A DNA stretch of 64,000 bases from an uncultured Paracoccaceae bacterium. Its GTDB lineage: Bacteria > Pseudomonadota > Alphaproteobacteria > Rhodobacterales > Rhodobacteraceae. Positions 8,869 to 17,648 of the stretch are shown here, piece after piece (the stretch's first letter is position 1; the number at the start of each line of letters is the position of its first letter). The stretch is from assembly GCA_937146765.1 (NCBI GenBank), contig CAKZRP010000038.1, positions 1 through 64,000 of the forward strand. The letters run 5' to 3'. The translations under genes were made by a program, and so were the position numbers. Below the pieces are notes generated by a model. The model was not told the DNA's origin. It was given only the letters and a program-made list of their open reading frames with translations, and made no database searches.

Positions 8869-10278
8869 ATGGCCAAAGATATCCACAGTAAGGCAGCCAG
8901 TCCGCTGCCCCCCTATTTCAGCATCGATCCCGATGCGGCGCTGGCGGAACTGGGTCAGCCCACCGATACCGCGCGCTTTGCCGAGATCGCCGAGGGCTGT
9001 GCCCGCGGGCGCTCCGACCTGGCCAGCCGCGGCCTCAACGAGGAGGGGGCAAAGAGCCTGCGCCTGTTCTCCACCTGGGAGATCACCCGCTATCTGATCC
9101 CCGTCGCCCAGGCCCATTTCCGCCGGGTGCTGAAGGCCAATCCCGAGCTGCCGCAGGGGCGGTCGGAAACCGAGGGCGGCGCCAAGTGGTTCACCCTCGA
9201 CGAGGTGCTGCGCCTGCGCGCCTTCTTTGCCGCGCAAGGATCGAAGGCCAAGAACTACCTGCCCTACCGCCCCGAGGGGCTGGCGGCAAAACTCGTTGCG
9301 GTTGCAAACTTCAAGGGCGGCGTCGGCAAGACCTCGACCGCCGCGCATCTGGCGATGTCCGCCGCGCTCGACGGCTACAAGGTGCTGGTGATCGACCTCG
9401 ACAGCCAGGGGTCGATGACCTCGATCTTCGGCGGCAGGGTGGAGGACGAGTGGAAGACCGCCTTCCCCCTCCTCGCCCGCCACTACGGCGAACACCTGCG
9501 GCTGGAGAACCAGCGGCGCCTCGACCGGGGCGACGCGCCGCATCCCCTCGACGAGAGCCTCTCGGCCGCGATGGAGATGACGGCGGCAGATGTGATCCAG
9601 CCGACCCATTGGCCCAACATCGATCTCATCGGGGCGCAGCTGAACCTCTACTGGGCCGAGTTCCAGATCCCGGTCTGGCGGATGGCGGCACGCTCCTGGA
9701 AGCTCTGGGATGCGCTCACCGACCGGCTGGAGGCGGATGGGGTTCTCGACCAATACGATGTGATCTTCATCGACACGCCCCCCGCCCTTGGCTACCTCAC
9801 CATCAACGGGCTTTCGGCCGCCGACATTCTTCTGGTGCCAATGGGCGCGTCCTTCCTCGAGTTCGACTCCACGGGACGCTTCTTTGACATGCTGCATTCC
9901 ACCTTCGCCTCGATCGAGGAGGGCGAGAACCTCGCTGCCCGCGCTCTGGGCCGACCCGAGATCGGCTTTGAATGGGACGCGGTGCGCGCGGTGATCACCC
10001 GCTACGACAGTGCCCAGCAGGGCGAGCTCGCGGGGCTGGTGCAGGCCTATATGGGTCCGACCCTGTCGCCGCACCGGCAGGATTTCACCGCCCTCATCGG
10101 TCAGGCCGGCGAGCAGGTGAACGGCATCTACGAGGCGGATTACCGCGACTTCAACCGCGAGACCTATGCGCGCGGCCGCGAGACATTCGACGAGACCTAT
10201 GCCGCCTTCAAGAAGCTCCTCGCCGGCGTCTGGCGGCGCGAGGAGCTGGCGTTGCAGGCGGAGCGCGCGGCCTCCTGA
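8869..10278 (+). CDS. parA: Plasmid partitioning ATPase ParA
   Basis: The 469-residue protein has a long N-terminal region with an HTH-like segment (about 50-130) and a deviant Walker A KGGVGKT at residues 149-155. The Walker A' region VLVIDLDSQGSMTSIFGG and Walker B DVIFIDTPPALGYLTI follow. It is a type Ia ParA, an ATPase that moves ParB-bound plasmid copies over the nucleoid and often represses its own operon through the N-terminal domain. AGAGGCAGG precedes the ATG. parB follows 76 bases downstream on the same strand. Confidence 0.96.
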   Translation: MAKDIHSKAASPLPPYFSIDPDAALAELGQPTDTARFAEIAEGCARGRSDLASRGLNEEGAKSLRLFSTWEITRYLIPVAQAHFRRVLKANPELPQGRSETEGGAKWFTLDEVLRLRAFFAAQGSKAKNYLPYRPEGLAAKLVAVANFKGGVGKTSTAAHLAMSAALDGYKVLVIDLDSQGSMTSIFGGRVEDEWKTAFPLLARHYGEHLRLENQRRLDRGDAPHPLDESLSAAMEMTAADVIQPTHWPNIDLIGAQLNLYWAEFQIPVWRMAARSWKLWDALTDRLEADGVLDQYDVIFIDTPPALGYLTINGLSAADILLVPMGASFLEFDSTGRFFDMLHSTFASIEEGENLAARALGRPEIGFEWDAVRAVITRYDSAQQGELAGLVQAYMGPTLSPHRQDFTALIGQAGEQVNGIYEADYRDFNRETYARGRETFDETYAAFKKLLAGVWRREELALQAERAAS

Positions 10279-10354
10279 GGCCGCGTCAGGATTTTGCTGC
10301 GAGACTGGCACCCCGGATGCCCTGGTCCCGCGGCTGACGAGAAGGACGATGAGA

Positions 10355-11509
10355 ATGGCAAAACGCAAACGGCTGACCCCGGCGCAAGACAGCTACCTGA
10401 GCAGCCCCGAGGCGGCGCGCCCCGCTGCCGCGCCGGCGGCGGGCCTCAGCAAGGGCGTCTCGGTGGGCTCCGCCCCGATTGCGCAGGTGGCCTCGGAGAC
10501 CTCTGCCGCGGCGGCGCTGCAGGAGCTGTCCGACGTCTTCGCCAATGCGCGCGCCCGCGGGCTGATGATCGAGGAGCTGCCGCTCTCCGCCATCGACGAG
10601 ACCTATCTGGTGCGCGACCGTATCGTGCAGGACGCCGACGACATGACGGCGCTGATGGAGTCAATTCGCGGACGCGGCCAGCAGGCCCCGATCGAGGTGG
10701 TCGCGCTGGAGACGCCGCGCGGGCTCGTCACCCATGGGCTGATCTCCGGCTGGCGCCGCCTGACCGCCCTGCGCAGGCTCTATAAAGAAAGTCCAGAGCC
10801 TAGGTTCGCCGCCATCAAGGCGCTGGTGGTGCGCCCCGACAGCGCCGCCGACGCCTATCTGGCGATGGTCGAGGAAAACGAGATCCGGGTGAACCTCAGC
10901 CATTACGAACGCGCCCGCATCGCCGTGCGCGCGCTCAAGGAAGGGGTGTTCCCGGATCAGAGGAAGGCGCTTCTGGGGCTGTTCCTCAATGTGCCCCGCG
11001 CCAAGCGGTCGAAGATCGCGAGCTTTGTCACCCTGGTCGAGGCCCTGGACGAGGCGCTGCATTTTCCCACCGCGATTCCGGAAAAGCTGGGTCTGGCCCT
11101 GGCCCGCCAGATCGAGGAGGATCCGGGCTTCGGCCCCGCTCTGGTGTCCCGCCTGCGCCGTCAATCCCCGGGCGAGGCGGCGGAGGAACTGGCGCTGCTG
11201 CAGGCCGCTCTTGAGGCATCGGATCAGAGCCTGAGCAGGGCCACAGAGCCTGATCTGGCACCGCAGCCCGCCCCGGTTGCCGCCGCGCTCCCTGCCCCCG
11301 TCGCTCCGGTTGACCGGGGGGGGGCCGACCTCGGACGCCCGAGCCCTGGCGTGACATCGGGCACAACATCGGGCGAGCGGATCGCGCTGCAGGTGGCGCC
11401 CGGTCTGCGGCTCTCCTTCAGCGGAGCGGCACAGAAGATCGAGTTGAGCGGCGCCGGGGTGACGGCGGACCTGATGGCGGATCTCCGGGCCTGGCTGGCG
11501 GGCCGGTGA
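10355..11509 (+). CDS. parB: Plasmid partitioning protein ParB
   Basis: The 384-residue protein contains the ParB/Spo0J N-terminal fold with GLISGWRRLTALRRLY and the conserved EENEIRVNLSHYERARIA, then an HTH region (about 190-260) and an Ala/Pro-rich linker before a C-terminal dimer-like segment. The start MAKRKRLTPAQ at 10355 has AAGGA nine bases upstream; ATG 10349 two codons earlier is possible. It should bind the palindromic sites just downstream (11635-11698) and partner ParA. Confidence 0.94.
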   Translation: MAKRKRLTPAQDSYLSSPEAARPAAAPAAGLSKGVSVGSAPIAQVASETSAAAALQELSDVFANARARGLMIEELPLSAIDETYLVRDRIVQDADDMTALMESIRGRGQQAPIEVVALETPRGLVTHGLISGWRRLTALRRLYKESPEPRFAAIKALVVRPDSAADAYLAMVEENEIRVNLSHYERARIAVRALKEGVFPDQRKALLGLFLNVPRAKRSKIASFVTLVEALDEALHFPTAIPEKLGLALARQIEEDPGFGPALVSRLRRQSPGEAAEELALLQAALEASDQSLSRATEPDLAPQPAPVAAALPAPVAPVDRGGADLGRPSPGVTSGTTSGERIALQVAPGLRLSFSGAAQKIELSGAGVTADLMADLRAWLAGR

Positions 11510-11545
11510 GCCCTCCCTGCCCCGCTCTTCTCCTCTCGCCCAGAC

Positions 11546-11575
11546 CAGCGCGCCCCGCCCCGGGCGCGCTGTTTT
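11546..11575 (+). terminator. Rho-independent terminator after parB
   Basis: CAGCGCGCCC (11546-11555) pairs perfectly with GGGCGCGCTG (11562-11571), followed by TTTT. It ends the parAB transcript. Confidence 0.85.
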
Positions 11576-11634
11576 CCTGTCCGGGTCGCGGCCTGGTCTG
11601 CCGGTTCCCGAGGTGCTGAAACGAGGCATCGAAT

Positions 11635-11698
11635 ATAGGTAAGCATTGCTGACCTATTGTTTCGCGCGCGAAACAATAGGTAATAAATACTGACCTAT
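11635..11698. repeat. Candidate centromere parS: nested palindrome and direct repeats
   Basis: A perfect 30-base palindrome spans 11652-11681 (left half ACCTATTGTTTCGCG). It is flanked by two 23-base direct repeats, 11635-11657 and 11676-11698, each made of ATAGGTAA, six variable bases and CTGACCTAT. This gives four ATAGGT/ACCTAT half sites in alternating orientation, with the two 23-base units offset by 41 bases. Its place 60 bases beyond the parAB terminator, outside any gene, fits a ParB-binding centromere. Binding by ParB is inference. Confidence 0.75.
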
Positions 11699-12028
11699 TC
11701 GGGGGGCGTGTCTCGATCACCCCGGAGAGAGATCCGTCCCGAACCTCGGCCCTCTGGTTTCGTCTTTCCGCCCTTTGTCCGGGGCGGATCCGGAGGCGGA
11801 TTTGGGAGCGGGCAGGCTGATCCTTGCCATTCGCTGCCCAAAAAAACGGCTGAGGCGACAGCGTTGCCAAAATGCTGTAGGCGAAAGGGGGTGATGACTC
11901 AAATGCACTGTTTTTTCACGCGCAGCGTGATAGCTCCTGTGCATTATGGACATTAATTTGAGATCGGGTCATTGCAGGGCACCCAAAGGGGCCAGACGGA
12001 ATCCGTGAATTACGGGGCAGGTGAAAGA
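11699..12028. other. Gene-free leader upstream of the capD-like gene
   Basis: No supported gene lies here. The distal part has a short hairpin TCACGC-GCA-GCGTGA (11916-11930) directly after a run of six T. It is nested inside complementary AATGCAC (11902-11908) and GTGCATT (11939-11945), with further outer pairing CTCAAAT (11898-11904) and ATTTGAG (11956-11962). This symmetrical structure precedes the first gene of the 12-18.7 kb plus-strand cluster and may be an operator or a structured leader; no known motif was recognised. Confidence 0.4.
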
Positions 12029-13927
12029 ATGCTGAAAATCGTGGAAGGGCTGACGCGCCAGCACAAGGCCAGGATCTTCTTGGCCCTGGATCTGTTTCTT
12101 CTCCCGGTTGCGCTGCTCTTCACCTTCGTGCTGCAGGAACTGCCGGTGGCGCCGCTGGCGCTCCTGGGTCAGATGCTGCCGGTGCTGCCCTATCTGCTGC
12201 TGCTCACTGCGGGGCTGTCCTACTGGCTGGGGCTGCCGCAGGTGCAGCTGATCGCCTATGAACGCCATGCGGTGTGCCAGACTGCGATCCTCGCGGGGGT
12301 GGCGGCGCTGGCGGAGGCCGCCCTCTGCGCCCTGTTCGGTCCCGAGCTGCCGCTGGGCGTGCATGTGGTCTTTGGCCTCAGCTACCTGCTGATGATGGTA
12401 GCGGCGCGGGCGGTGATGCTGCAGCTGGTTCTGGCGCTCTATCGGCGGGCGCGGCCGCGGGCGCGGGTGCTGATCTACGGGGCGGGCAATACCGGCACCC
12501 AGCTGGCGCAGGCGCTCAAGGCCCATGACGGAATCGATCCCGTCGCCTTTGTCGATGACAACAAGTCGCTGCAGGGGCTGACCCTGGTCGGCCTGCCGGT
12601 CTATGCGCCGACGCGGATCGCCGGTCTGGTGCAGAACCGCGACATCAAGCGGGTGCTGCTGGCGATGCCCTCGCAGAGCCAGCCGAAACAGGCCCGCATC
12701 ATCCAGCGGCTGCAGAAGCTCGGCCTCGAGGTGCAGGCGCTGCCCTCCTTTGCCCAGCTGATCGGCGAGGAAGCCCTGGTCGACAAGCTGACCCCGGTCT
12801 CGCCGCAGAGCTTCCTCAGCCGCGATGCCTGCGATGTGCCGCTGCAGGCCTCGGCCGATTCCTATGCCGGGCGGGTGGTGCTGGTCTCCGGCGCCGGCGG
12901 CTCCATCGGCTCCGAACTCTGCCGTCAGATCCTGGCCTGCCGGCCGACGAAGCTGGTGCTCTACGAGCTGTCGGAACTGGCGCTTTATACCATCCACCAG
13001 GAGCTCTGCCAGCAGATCGAGGGCACCGGCATCGCGCTGGTTCCGGTGCTGGGCTCGGTCACCGACCCGCGCCAGGTGCGCCGGGTGCTGGAACAGCACC
13101 AGGTGCAGGTGGTGCTGCATGCGGCCGCCTATAAACATGTGCCCCTGGTCGAGGCCAACCCGTTGCCGGGGCTCGCCAACAATGTCTTTGGCACCCAGAC
13201 CCTGGCGCGGGCGGCGGCGGAGTTTGGGGTGGAACGCTTCATCCTGATCTCTTCGGACAAGGCGGTGCGGCCGACCAATGTGATGGGCGCCTCCAAGCGG
13301 ATGGCGGAGCTGATCGTGCAGGATCTCGCTTCGCGCTCCGGCCCCAATGGCGATGGGTCGGGCGGCGAGACCGTTTTCACCATGGTGCGCTTTGGCAATG
13401 TGCTCGGCTCCTCCGGTTCGGTCATTCCGCTGTTTCAGGACCAGATCAGCCGCGGCGGCCCGGTGACGGTGACCGATCCGCGCGTCAAACGCTATTTCAT
13501 GACCATCCGCGAGGCGGTGCAGCTGGTGCTGCAGGCCGGTGCCGAGGCGCAGGGCGGTGAGGTCTTCGTGCTCGACATGGGCGAGCCGGTCTCGATCCTG
13601 CAGTTGGCGCGGCAGGTGATCGAAAGTGCCGGCTATGCGGTGCGCGATGCGGCCCATCCCGATGGCGATATCGCCATCGAGATCATCGGCCTGCGTCCGG
13701 GCGAGAAGCTGGAGGAGGAGCTCACGCTCTCCACCGAGCTGATCACCACCGGTCATCCCAAGATCTTCTGCGCCCGCGAGGCGGTGCTGTCGGAGATCGA
13801 GGTGGCAGCGCTGATGCGGGCCCTGCGGCAGGTGGTGGCGGCGGGCGACAGCGAGGGCGCGCGCCGGGTGATCATCCGCTGGGTCGAGGGCTATGTGCAG
13901 CCCCTGGCCGACCGCAAGACGTCCTGA
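12029..13927 (+). CDS. Membrane-anchored nucleotide-sugar 4,6-dehydratase, CapD/WbpM/FlaA1-like
   Basis: The 632-residue protein has four or so N-terminal membrane spans (LFLLPVALLFTFVL and following), a CoA-binding-like domain (VLIYGAGNTGTQLAQAL) and a C-terminal SDR domain with SGAGGSIGSEL. The catalytic segment reads SSDKAVRPTNVMGASKRMAE, where Met replaces the Tyr of YxxxK, as is usual in the large WbpM/CapD subfamily. These enzymes make 4-keto-6-deoxy-HexNAc nucleotides for O-antigen or capsule. The start at 12029 is preferred to 11972 because a GGCAGGTG site precedes it and the membrane segment follows directly. It heads the YjbH cluster. Confidence 0.9.
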   Translation: MLKIVEGLTRQHKARIFLALDLFLLPVALLFTFVLQELPVAPLALLGQMLPVLPYLLLLTAGLSYWLGLPQVQLIAYERHAVCQTAILAGVAALAEAALCALFGPELPLGVHVVFGLSYLLMMVAARAVMLQLVLALYRRARPRARVLIYGAGNTGTQLAQALKAHDGIDPVAFVDDNKSLQGLTLVGLPVYAPTRIAGLVQNRDIKRVLLAMPSQSQPKQARIIQRLQKLGLEVQALPSFAQLIGEEALVDKLTPVSPQSFLSRDACDVPLQASADSYAGRVVLVSGAGGSIGSELCRQILACRPTKLVLYELSELALYTIHQELCQQIEGTGIALVPVLGSVTDPRQVRRVLEQHQVQVVLHAAAYKHVPLVEANPLPGLANNVFGTQTLARAAAEFGVERFILISSDKAVRPTNVMGASKRMAELIVQDLASRSGPNGDGSGGETVFTMVRFGNVLGSSGSVIPLFQDQISRGGPVTVTDPRVKRYFMTIREAVQLVLQAGAEAQGGEVFVLDMGEPVSILQLARQVIESAGYAVRDAAHPDGDIAIEIIGLRPGEKLEEELTLSTELITTGHPKIFCAREAVLSEIEVAALMRALRQVVAAGDSEGARRVIIRWVEGYVQPLADRKTS

Positions 13928-14081
13928 AGCCACAGGTCGCGGGCAAAGCGCGCCGCCGGGCCGGTTTGCCGCCAGTTGCCCGTTGATCGCAGCGCCACGC
14001 TGGGGCAGTAAGCAACAGGACCGCTGCCCGCAGAAGGCGGCGGTGCGATGGACAGATGACGCACCAAGGACGCCCCCACTC

Positions 14082-16268
14082 GTGACACGCCGCAATTTCC
14101 AGACAGCGCAGCGCAGCCCTGCCGGCCTGCGCAGGATGCTGACCGGCGTCGCCGGGCTGGCCCTGCTGACCCAACCGCTTGCCGCCCAGGAGGCCCCTGC
14201 GGGCTTTGCCTGGGAGACGCCCCCCAGTCTCAACTTCTATGGCGCTCCCGGCCTCATCGACATGCCGAGCGCCGAGATGCTGCCGGATGCGCAATTTGCG
14301 CCCTCGCTGAGCTATTTCGCCGGTCAGGGTCGGGTCAACCTGCAGGCCCAGGCCCTGCCCTGGATGACCCTTGCCTTCCGATATACCGGCATCCGGAACG
14401 GCAATCCGAACCAGCTGCTATTCGGCTTCAACACCTATTACGACCGCAATTTCGACGTTCGCTTCCGACTCTGGGAAGAGGGGCGCTATCGCCCTGCCGT
14501 TGCGGTGGGGCTGCAGGATTTTGCCGGTACCGGCCTGTTCGGCAGCGAATACATCGTCGCCACCAAGACGTTCGAGCCCGAGGCCCTGCCTGGCCGACTC
14601 AAGGTCACCGCCGGTCTCGGCTGGGGCCGCTTCGGCAGCCAGGGCGCGATTGCCACCCTGGGCACCCGCGGCAGTTTCACTGCCGGCGACACCGGGGGCG
14701 AACTCTCCACCGACCAATGGTTCCGCGGCGATGTCGCCCCCTTTGCCGGGGTCGAATGGACCCATGGCAAATGGGGGGTGAAGGCGGAATATTCCTCCGA
14801 TGCCTATGAGCTGGAAACCGGCAGCGCCCAGGTCTTTGAGCGCCGCTCCAGCTTCAACTTCGGGGTGGAGTACCAGGCCAGCCGCCAGCTGCGCCTCGGG
14901 GCCTATTACCTTTATGGATCGGAATTCGGCGTGACCGCGCAGATCCAGATGAACCCGCGCCACCCGGCCACCAAGATGCAGGTGCCCGCCCCCACGCCGG
15001 TGGTGCCACGCAGCACCTGGGCGCCTGAGGAGGCCCTCTGGTCCGAGGCCTGGGCCGAGAGCCGCAGCGCCCGGGTCAAGGCGCGCGACCTCTTGGCCGA
15101 GGCGCTGAAGCAGGACGGGCTGATCCTCGAGAGCGTGACCCTTGAGGGCACCCGCGCCGAGGCGCGCATTCGCAACACCCGCTACGGGTCGGAATCCCTG
15201 GCGCTGGGGCGCACCGCGCGGGCGATGGCGCGCACTTTGCCGCCCTCGGTCGAGACCTTCCGCATCGTGCCCACCGCCCGCGGGCTCGGGCTCGGCGCGG
15301 TGGAGCTGCGCCGCTCCGACCTCGAAGCGCTGGAATTCACCCCCGAGGCGGCGGATGCGCTCTGGGCGGTGACCGGGGTGCAGGACGCCGGGGTGGCAAG
15401 CGCCGAGGCGCTGGTGTCCGAAGAGCTCTACCCCTCCTTCTCCTCCTCGATCAGCCCCTATGCCTCGCCCTCCTATTTCGACCCTTCGGTGCCCTTCCGC
15501 ATCGATCTCGGCGTCGATCTCAAGGCCGGTTACAGCCCGGCTCCGGGCTGGCACATCGGCGGGACGATCCGCCAGCGGTTCTGGGGCAATGTCGCCGATG
15601 GCCGACCGGGCAATTCGCGCCTGCAGCCAGTGCGCACCGATGCACGGGAATATGCCCAGTATGACACCACGCTGAACCAGCTCTATGTGGAGCGGCGCTG
15701 GAAGCCGGGCCACAACCTCTATGCCCGTGCCTCGGCCGGTTATTTCGAGAGCATGTTCGGCGGCCTCTCCGGCGAGGTGCTGTGGAAGCCGGTGAACAGC
15801 GCCCTCGGCCTCGGGCTGGAGTTGAACTACGTGCGCCAGCGCGACTTCGAGCAGCGCCTCGGCTTTCAGGATTACGACGTGCTGACGGGGCATGCCTCCG
15901 CCTATCTGGAACTGCCCAAGAGCTACCTTCTGCAGGTCGATGCGGGCCGCTACCTGGCGGGCGACCTGGGGGCCACCGTCTCCTTGACACGCACCTTCAA
16001 CAACGGCTGGCGCCTGGGCGGCTTCTTCACCCTCACCGATGTTTCGGCGGAGGATTTCGGCGAGGGTTCCTTTGACAAGGGCATCACCCTCACCGTGCCG
16101 GTGGCCTGGCTGCTGGGCCAGCCCTCGCGCAATGGCTATGGGCTGACCATCCGCCCGACGCAGCGCGACGGCGGCCAGCGGGTTTCGGTGCCGGGGCGGC
16201 TTTACGGTCAGGTGCGCGAGGCGCATCGCCGCAGCCTCGAACAACAGCGGGCGAGGTTCTGGGAATGA
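14082..16268 (+). CDS. yjbH: YjbH-family outer-membrane exopolysaccharide protein
   Basis: The product (728 residues from this GTG) has a signal peptide (LTGVAGLALLTQPLAAQ) and the YjbH/GfcD opening PSLNFYGAPGLIDMPSAEMLPDA, followed by repeated aromatic beta-strand patterns to the C-terminus, as in a large outer-membrane barrel. In Enterobacteria YjbH/GfcD is needed for a secreted polysaccharide or group 4 capsule. A GTG at 14082 is chosen as start; there is no strong ribosome-binding site, and an internal ATG at the signal peptide is the alternative. The last codons overlap the first possible start of yjbF. Confidence 0.85.
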   Translation: MTRRNFQTAQRSPAGLRRMLTGVAGLALLTQPLAAQEAPAGFAWETPPSLNFYGAPGLIDMPSAEMLPDAQFAPSLSYFAGQGRVNLQAQALPWMTLAFRYTGIRNGNPNQLLFGFNTYYDRNFDVRFRLWEEGRYRPAVAVGLQDFAGTGLFGSEYIVATKTFEPEALPGRLKVTAGLGWGRFGSQGAIATLGTRGSFTAGDTGGELSTDQWFRGDVAPFAGVEWTHGKWGVKAEYSSDAYELETGSAQVFERRSSFNFGVEYQASRQLRLGAYYLYGSEFGVTAQIQMNPRHPATKMQVPAPTPVVPRSTWAPEEALWSEAWAESRSARVKARDLLAEALKQDGLILESVTLEGTRAEARIRNTRYGSESLALGRTARAMARTLPPSVETFRIVPTARGLGLGAVELRRSDLEALEFTPEAADALWAVTGVQDAGVASAEALVSEELYPSFSSSISPYASPSYFDPSVPFRIDLGVDLKAGYSPAPGWHIGGTIRQRFWGNVADGRPGNSRLQPVRTDAREYAQYDTTLNQLYVERRWKPGHNLYARASAGYFESMFGGLSGEVLWKPVNSALGLGLELNYVRQRDFEQRLGFQDYDVLTGHASAYLELPKSYLLQVDAGRYLAGDLGATVSLTRTFNNGWRLGGFFTLTDVSAEDFGEGSFDKGITLTVPVAWLLGQPSRNGYGLTIRPTQRDGGQRVSVPGRLYGQVREAHRRSLEQQRARFWE

Positions 16269-16276
16269 GGCGGGGG

Positions 16277-16975
16277 ATGAAGACGGGTCTGACGCGGGCG
16301 CTTGGCGCCGGGCTGCTGCTGGCGCTGCTGGCATCCTGTGCCCGGGGGCCGGAGGCCACGCCGCTGGAGCTGGAGATCGGCAAGGTGGTGCGCGACCAGC
16401 TGGGCCAGCGGTTCGGCAAGGCGGAAAAACCGCAGCCGCCCACGCTGACCCGGGCGCTGCTCGACAGCATCAAGGAGCCTCATATCGAGGTGGTGATCGA
16501 GGAGGCGGAGCTGCGCGATTACCTCACGCTGCAGCTCGCCCGCAGGGATGAGCTGCCGGGGCGGATCGAGGTCTGGCGCACGGTGGACAATATCAGCTTT
16601 GCCTTTCGCGACGGCATGTTGATCTCCACCCGCGGGCTGCGTGGCACGATGCTGTCGGCTTCGGTGCCGGCGGACGGGCAGGGCGCCATGGGACCGGCCT
16701 CGGGCGGGCAGCGGACCTATGCCTTCCGCGGCGATGACGAGGGGGCCTTTGATGTCAATCTCGCCTGCGAGTTGCAGGACCTGGGGGCCGAATCACTTGA
16801 GATTGTGGGGCTCACCTATCCGGTCCGTCACCTGCAGGAACGGTGCAGCGGGTCCCGGGGCGGCGAGGTGGTGAACGACTACTGGATCGATTCCCGCAGT
16901 GGCCGCCTCTGGCAGTCGCGGCAATGGGCCGGTCCCTCGGTGGGCTATATCCGCATCCGCCAGGTCGTGATCTAG
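16277..16975 (+). CDS. yjbF: YjbF/GfcB-family lipoprotein
   Basis: The 232-residue protein begins with a lipoprotein signal whose lipobox LASC places the acylated cysteine at residue 21. The rest fits YjbF/GfcB: GRIEVWRTVDNISFAFRDGMLISTRGLRGTM and a C-terminal VVNDYWIDSRSGRLWQSRQW. It would be attached to the outer membrane facing the periplasm and work with YjbH. AGGCGGGGG lies just before the ATG at 16277; an ATG at 16265 overlapping the yjbH stop is also possible. A terminator follows. Confidence 0.85.
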   Translation: MKTGLTRALGAGLLLALLASCARGPEATPLELEIGKVVRDQLGQRFGKAEKPQPPTLTRALLDSIKEPHIEVVIEEAELRDYLTLQLARRDELPGRIEVWRTVDNISFAFRDGMLISTRGLRGTMLSASVPADGQGAMGPASGGQRTYAFRGDDEGAFDVNLACELQDLGAESLEIVGLTYPVRHLQERCSGSRGGEVVNDYWIDSRSGRLWQSRQWAGPSVGYIRIRQVVI

Positions 16976-16984
16976 GCGTAAAGG

Positions 16985-17027
16985 AGCCGATATCTGCCTA
17001 AGTCCCGGATCGGCTGAGCGATTTTTT
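16985..17027 (+). terminator. Terminator after yjbF
   Basis: AGCCGAT (16985-16991) pairs with ATCGGCT (17009-17015) and is followed by a run of six T at 17022-17027. It separates yjbHF from the small gene at 17148, which therefore probably has its own promoter. Confidence 0.6.
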
Positions 17028-17147
17028 GGCAACGCAGAAATAAAAACGAAAAAGCAAGGATCTTGATGCTATTGGGGACGTTGAAATAGGGCGGACGCTG
17101 GCATAGGGTCCGACCGAGGATCCCCAATCTCCACAGGAGTTTTAGTT

Positions 17148-17399
17148 ATGAAGAATATTATCGCAGCTTCCGCAATCGCAATGCTGGCCGCCACTGGCGC
17201 CTTCGCTCAGGCCGCCGGTGGTGAAGCCGCAGCCGCAGCAGGCGGCGGAGCAGGTGCTGGCGCAGGTGCCGGCTTTGGTCTCGGTGTGGGCGGTCTGGGT
17301 GCCGCAGGCATCGCAGCCGGCGTGATCGCAGCAGCCGTCGTGGTTGGCGTTGTCGTGAACGACGACGACGAAGTCACCACCACCTCCACCACCAACTGA
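17148..17399 (+). CDS. Small secreted Gly/Ala-rich protein, YjbE/GfcA-like
   Basis: The 83-residue product has a clear signal peptide (MKNIIAASAIAMLAATGAFA), an Ala/Gly-rich hydrophobic middle, a DDDE cluster and a Thr-rich tail (TTTSTTN). Size, composition and the Thr tail resemble YjbE/GfcA, the small protein that accompanies YjbF and YjbH in enterobacterial loci. CACAGGAG lies upstream of the ATG. Strong flanking terminators make it a separate transcript, perhaps expressed at a high level. Its function is unknown; similarity is by composition rather than aligned motifs. Confidence 0.75.
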   Translation: MKNIIAASAIAMLAATGAFAQAAGGEAAAAAGGGAGAGAGAGFGLGVGGLGAAGIAAGVIAAAVVVGVVVNDDDEVTTTSTTN

Positions 17400-17461
17400 T
17401 CCTGCGCCTCTGGGGTGGCGTGACGACGCTGCTCTGACAGAGGTATCGGATTGAGATCTGG

Positions 17462-17494
17462 ACAGGGCCTCCCGCCGCGCGGGGGGCCCTGTTT
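17462..17494 (+). terminator. Strong terminator after the YjbE-like gene
   Basis: ACAGGGCC (17462-17469) pairs with GGCCCTGT (17485-17492), with an inner CCCGC/GCGGG stem, followed by TT. Confidence 0.85.
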
Positions 17495-17648
17495 GCTGTG
17501 GGAGGGCCGGGGGCGCGAGGGTGGCTTCGGAGGGCAGGGCCGGAGAGCAGGGCAGGAGGCCGGTTAACGGCGCGTGCGCGCTGTTGATGGGATCTTGGTG
17601 TCCCTGCGGCAGGATCGCTGCACTCTTCCCGCTGCAAAGGACTGCCCG

